From contig NZ_CANMTH010000001.1 in NCBI RefSeq assembly GCF_947500765.1, positions 62,001-126,000 of the forward strand: 64,000 bases of DNA, written 5' to 3'. The DNA is from an uncultured Formosa sp. (lineage in GTDB: Bacteria; Bacteroidota; Bacteroidia; Flavobacteriales; Flavobacteriaceae). The translations under genes and the position numbers were made by a program. Under the pieces are notes generated by a model. It was not told the DNA's origin and searched no databases. It saw only the letters and a list, made by a program, of their open reading frames with translations. The first letter of the stretch is position 1; each line of letters starts with the position of its first letter. Below, in pieces: positions 61,524-64,000 of the stretch.

Positions 61524-63137
61524 TTATTTTAATTTTGAAGCCAATATTAATGCATTATAAGCATTAACCATTTTATGAGATTTAGATAAATCTCCAAAAG
61601 GTTTTTTATTGCTAGGATCTCCAGCGACAACAACATCTATGTTTACAGGTAAACCAGAATCCATTAATACTTGCTTAACTTGTGCCGCAGATAATTTTGG
61701 ATATTGAGAGCGAATTAAAGCAGCTACACCAGCAACAGCAGGCGATGCCATAGAAGTTCCTCCTTTAGTATCGTATTTATCGCTACCAGGAACAGTAGAG
61801 TAAATTTTTGCACCAGGCGAAAATACATCTACATTAATTTTTCCGTAGTTAGAGAATCCTGCAACCATTTCTGGTCCGTATTTAGGCTCTAATGCACCAA
61901 CAGTAACAAATGTATCTCCTACTTCTGGACCATTATCTATTTGATCGTTAGGAAAACAATTTTTAACATCTAAATCTTGTCCTTCGTTACCAGCTGCATT
62001 TACAAAAAGTACATCTTTTTCACTTGCATAAGCAATAGCATCTCTTACCCAATCACTGTGTGGTGAGTAGTATTTACCAAAACTACCGTTAATAATTTGT
62101 GCACCATTATCTACAGCATAACGAATTGCTAAAGCAATATCTTTGTCGTACTCATCTCCATTAGGTACAGCTCTTACGCTCATAATTTTTACATTATTAG
62201 CAACACCATTTACACCTAAACCATTGTTACGTTCTGCTGCAATAATTCCTGCAACGTGGGTACCGTGACTTTCAGAATCTTTTACAGGCATAACGTTACC
62301 GTTTCCGTAACCAACATCTGTTAAATCGTCTGGATTATCTCCTGTTTTTCTGCCTTGTAATTTAATATTAAGGTTATAGTTTAAACGTTCAGAAATACTT
62401 TCAAGACCGTTGTTTAAATCTTTTTTAGCAGCATTTACATCTTCAAAACCAAGACCTAAAATATATTTTCCAATAGCCACTGCTGTTGTTAAATCTTCGT
62501 TATCTCCCGTTTGAATACTTTCAAGATCTGCTAAGTTATAATCTGATTTATTTAATTTTGCAGAAATTAATTCATCTGCACCTTTTAATTGTTGTAATAA
62601 CTGATCGTATTGCGTTTTATAATTTAAATATTTAGCATACTCTTCGTCATATTCTTTTTTAGCTCTTGCATAATCAGGATTTTTTTCGTCTCCCGTTGCT
62701 AAAACTCTTACATATTCTAATTGTTCATCGTAAGTATCTCCTAAGAAGTTCCAACCATGAATATCATCAATATATCCATTTTTATCATCGTCAATTCCAT
62801 TGTTAGGAATTTCTTTTTCATTAGTCCAAATTACACCGTCTAAATCTTCGTGTTCGATATCGATACCAGAGTCAATTACGGCAACAATTACGGTTTTACC
62901 TTTTTTATCTTTAATAATTTCTGTGTAGGCTTTATCTACACTCATTCCAGGAATTGTATCTTGTATAAGATCTAAATGACCCCAAGTATGTTTTTGAGTA
63001 TCTGTTAAAGGAGAAATTTTTAAGGGTATACTATCTATGTTTTCGATAGGTGTAGAAAGGACTTTAGCACCACCACCACAGCTTGTTAAAAAAGTTGCAG
63101 CAATTGCAGAGAATAGAATTGGTTTAATAAAATTCAT
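61524..63137 (-). CDS. Subtilisin-like S8 peptidase, lipoprotein, with helical insert
   Basis: A 537-residue serine protease. Lipobox TFLTSCGGG anchors it. The triad is complete: Asp in VIVAVIDSGIDIEHEDL, His in ESHGTHVAGIIAAERN, Ser in GGTSMASPAVAGVAALI, with the oxyanion Asn in FVNAAGNEGQD. GIDDDKNGYIDD is an acidic loop that may bind calcium. Between the Asp and His motifs is an insert of about 150 mostly helical, charged residues (YARAKKEYDEEYAKYLNYKT and on), much longer than in plain subtilisins. It follows the MBL-fold gene by 16 bases. Confidence 0.92.
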   Translation of the reverse strand: MNFIKPILFSAIAATFLTSCGGGAKVLSTPIENIDSIPLKISPLTDTQKHTWGHLDLIQDTIPGMSVDKAYTEIIKDKKGKTVIVAVIDSGIDIEHEDLDGVIWTNEKEIPNNGIDDDKNGYIDDIHGWNFLGDTYDEQLEYVRVLATGDEKNPDYARAKKEYDEEYAKYLNYKTQYDQLLQQLKGADELISAKLNKSDYNLADLESIQTGDNEDLTTAVAIGKYILGLGFEDVNAAKKDLNNGLESISERLNYNLNIKLQGRKTGDNPDDLTDVGYGNGNVMPVKDSESHGTHVAGIIAAERNNGLGVNGVANNVKIMSVRAVPNGDEYDKDIALAIRYAVDNGAQIINGSFGKYYSPHSDWVRDAIAYASEKDVLFVNAAGNEGQDLDVKNCFPNDQIDNGPEVGDTFVTVGALEPKYGPEMVAGFSNYGKINVDVFSPGAKIYSTVPGSDKYDTKGGTSMASPAVAGVAALIRSQYPKLSAAQVKQVLMDSGLPVNIDVVVAGDPSNKKPFGDLSKSHKMVNAYNALILASKLK

Positions 63138-63153
63138 GTGTTTATTAATATGT

Positions 63154-64000
63154 TTAATTAAAAATGTCTTTACAAGTGTACGTGTCTTTTAAACGTACGC
63201 CTTTTTCTGTATGCTTTAGAGTGATTATTTCGTTGTGAGCATCGTGCTCCAAAAATAGGTAATAATTATTATCGGCTGCTAGATTTAAAAATTTTTCTTT
63301 CTCATTAAGAGTTATAAGCGGTCTTGTATCGTAACCTACAACATAAGGCAGTGGAATATGTCCTGCAGTTGGTAATAAATCGGCCATAAAGACAATGGTT
63401 TTATCTTTGTATTTAAGTTGAGGAATCATTTGTTTATCGGTATGTCCGTCTACAAATAAAATATCAAATCCGAGTTCACTATTTTTTAATAAATCTTGTT
63501 TTGGAAGTGCTGTAAATTTTAACTGACCACTTTCTTGTATTGGAATAATATTTTCTTTAAAAAAGGATGCTTTTTCTCTCACATTAGGCTGAGTAGCCCA
63601 TAACCAGTGGTCTTCATTACTCCAAAAATGAGCATTTTTAAAAGCAGGTTCGTAGCCTGTTCGGTCTTTATTCCATTGAATACTGCCACCAACATGATCG
63701 AAATGTAAATGTGTTAAAAACACATCTGTAATATCGTCTCTATGAAATCCGTATTGCTTAAGAGAAGCATCTATAGAATGATTTCCCCAAAGTGAATAAT
63801 ATCCAAAAAACTTATCAGATTGTTTATCTCCCATTCCTGTATCTACCAAAATAAGTCTGTTCCCATCTTCTATTAATAACGATCTTGCAGCTATATCGAT
63901 TAAATTATTAGAATCTGCTGGATTTGTTTTTTGCCAAATAGATTTAGGAACAACACCAAACATTGCACCACCATCTAGTTTAAAATTTCCAGTTTCAATA
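63154..64000 (-). CDS. MBL-fold metal-dependent hydrolase (5' end beyond the window)
   Basis: A metallo-beta-lactamase-fold hydrolase. LILVDTGMGDK, DVFLTHLHFDHVGGSIQWN (HxHxDH), FVDGHTDKQMIP, FMADLLPTAGHIP and LEHDAHNE are the metal-site segments. The track begins at Met 63963, but the frame stays open to base 64000 with coding text ...ETGNFKLDGGAM, so this Met is internal and the true start lies outside. The substrate (lactone, ester or phosphodiester) is not known. It is upstream of the S8 gene on the same strand. Confidence 0.88.
   Translation of the reverse strand, partial: IETGNFKLDGGAMFGVVPKSIWQKTNPADSNNLIDIAARSLLIEDGNRLILVDTGMGDKQSDKFFGYYSLWGNHSIDASLKQYGFHRDDITDVFLTHLHFDHVGGSIQWNKDRTGYEPAFKNAHFWSNEDHWLWATQPNVREKASFFKENIIPIQESGQLKFTALPKQDLLKNSELGFDILFVDGHTDKQMIPQLKYKDKTIVFMADLLPTAGHIPLPYVVGYDTRPLITLNEKEKFLNLAADNNYYLFLEHDAHNEIITLKHTEKGVRLKDTYTCKDIFN

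Noticed and set aside
1-64000. Insertion sequences, prophage, CRISPR arrays, toxin-antitoxin or other defence genes
   Set aside because: No transposase, integrase, phage, Cas or recognised defence protein in the frames, and no regular short repeats.

Overview
The window looks like a chromosomal segment of a low-GC marine-type Flavobacteriaceae (Bacteroidota). Evidence seen in the sequence: very A/T-rich DNA; promoters of the Bacteroidota form TAnnTTTG, sometimes with an upstream TTG; a type IX secretion C-terminal sorting domain; a TonB-dependent receptor with a carboxypeptidase-regulatory domain paired with a DUF4249 lipoprotein; DUF4837, DUF4175 and DUF6909 proteins; and a glutaminyl-tRNA synthetase with the C-terminal extension usual in this phylum. 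The species cannot be named from sequence alone.

Region 1 (1-18.5 kb, all minus strand) is a cell-surface polysaccharide locus. The distal part (0.5-8.2 kb) is strikingly A/T-rich and holds a Wzx-type flippase, two Wzy/WaaL-like membrane proteins, three glycosyltransferases and a sulfotransferase. The proximal part is one long, tightly packed unit: DUF6909 protein, Wzz-like protein, rfbB, rfbA, rfbC, rfbD (dTDP-L-rhamnose), cysQ, a double-DUF2061 membrane protein, cysC, cysD and cysN, closed by a clear hairpin terminator. CysND and CysC make PAPS, the sulfotransferase can use it, and CysQ removes the PAP by-product. No PAPS reductase or sulfite reductase is present, so the set fits polysaccharide sulfation better than cysteine synthesis. 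A consensus promoter sits inside the unit just before DUF2061-cysC-cysD-cysN.

Region 2 (18.5-33.6 kb) is mixed: a GH3-family enzyme, an M23 peptidase, tatA, a DUF4837 lipoprotein, an MltD-like transglycosylase, pgk, holB, a DoxX-like protein, an unrecognised secreted protein lying between two diverged copies of a ~90-bp element, a TonB receptor/DUF4249 pair, an OmpH/Skp-like lipoprotein and a methyltransferase.

Region 3 (33.7-53.6 kb) is mostly housekeeping: mnmG flanked by two perfect parS-like palindromes, ybeY, a DUF4175 protein, gltX, a T9SS-exported metallopeptidase, an SPFH protein and a YbjQ protein, lplA, glnS, folB, tRNA-Cys(GCA), a LysE-type exporter, a GIN-domain protein and rnr, then a 727-bp A/T-rich gap.

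Region 4 (53.6-64 kb) has rpiB, a CDF transporter and a GNAT protein on the plus strand, facing an operon of pncB-pncA-rnpA-S41 protease. Next come an M1 peptidase, a subtilisin-like S8 peptidase and an MBL-fold hydrolase that runs off the right edge. A TPR-type gene is cut by the left edge. No insertion sequences, CRISPR arrays or prophage genes were seen. The most interesting signals are the sulfation module with its internal promoter, the two parS-like sites, the phosphorylase-like domain in the DUF6909 protein, the hairpin spanning the mltD start, and the palindrome enclosing the pncB promoter.
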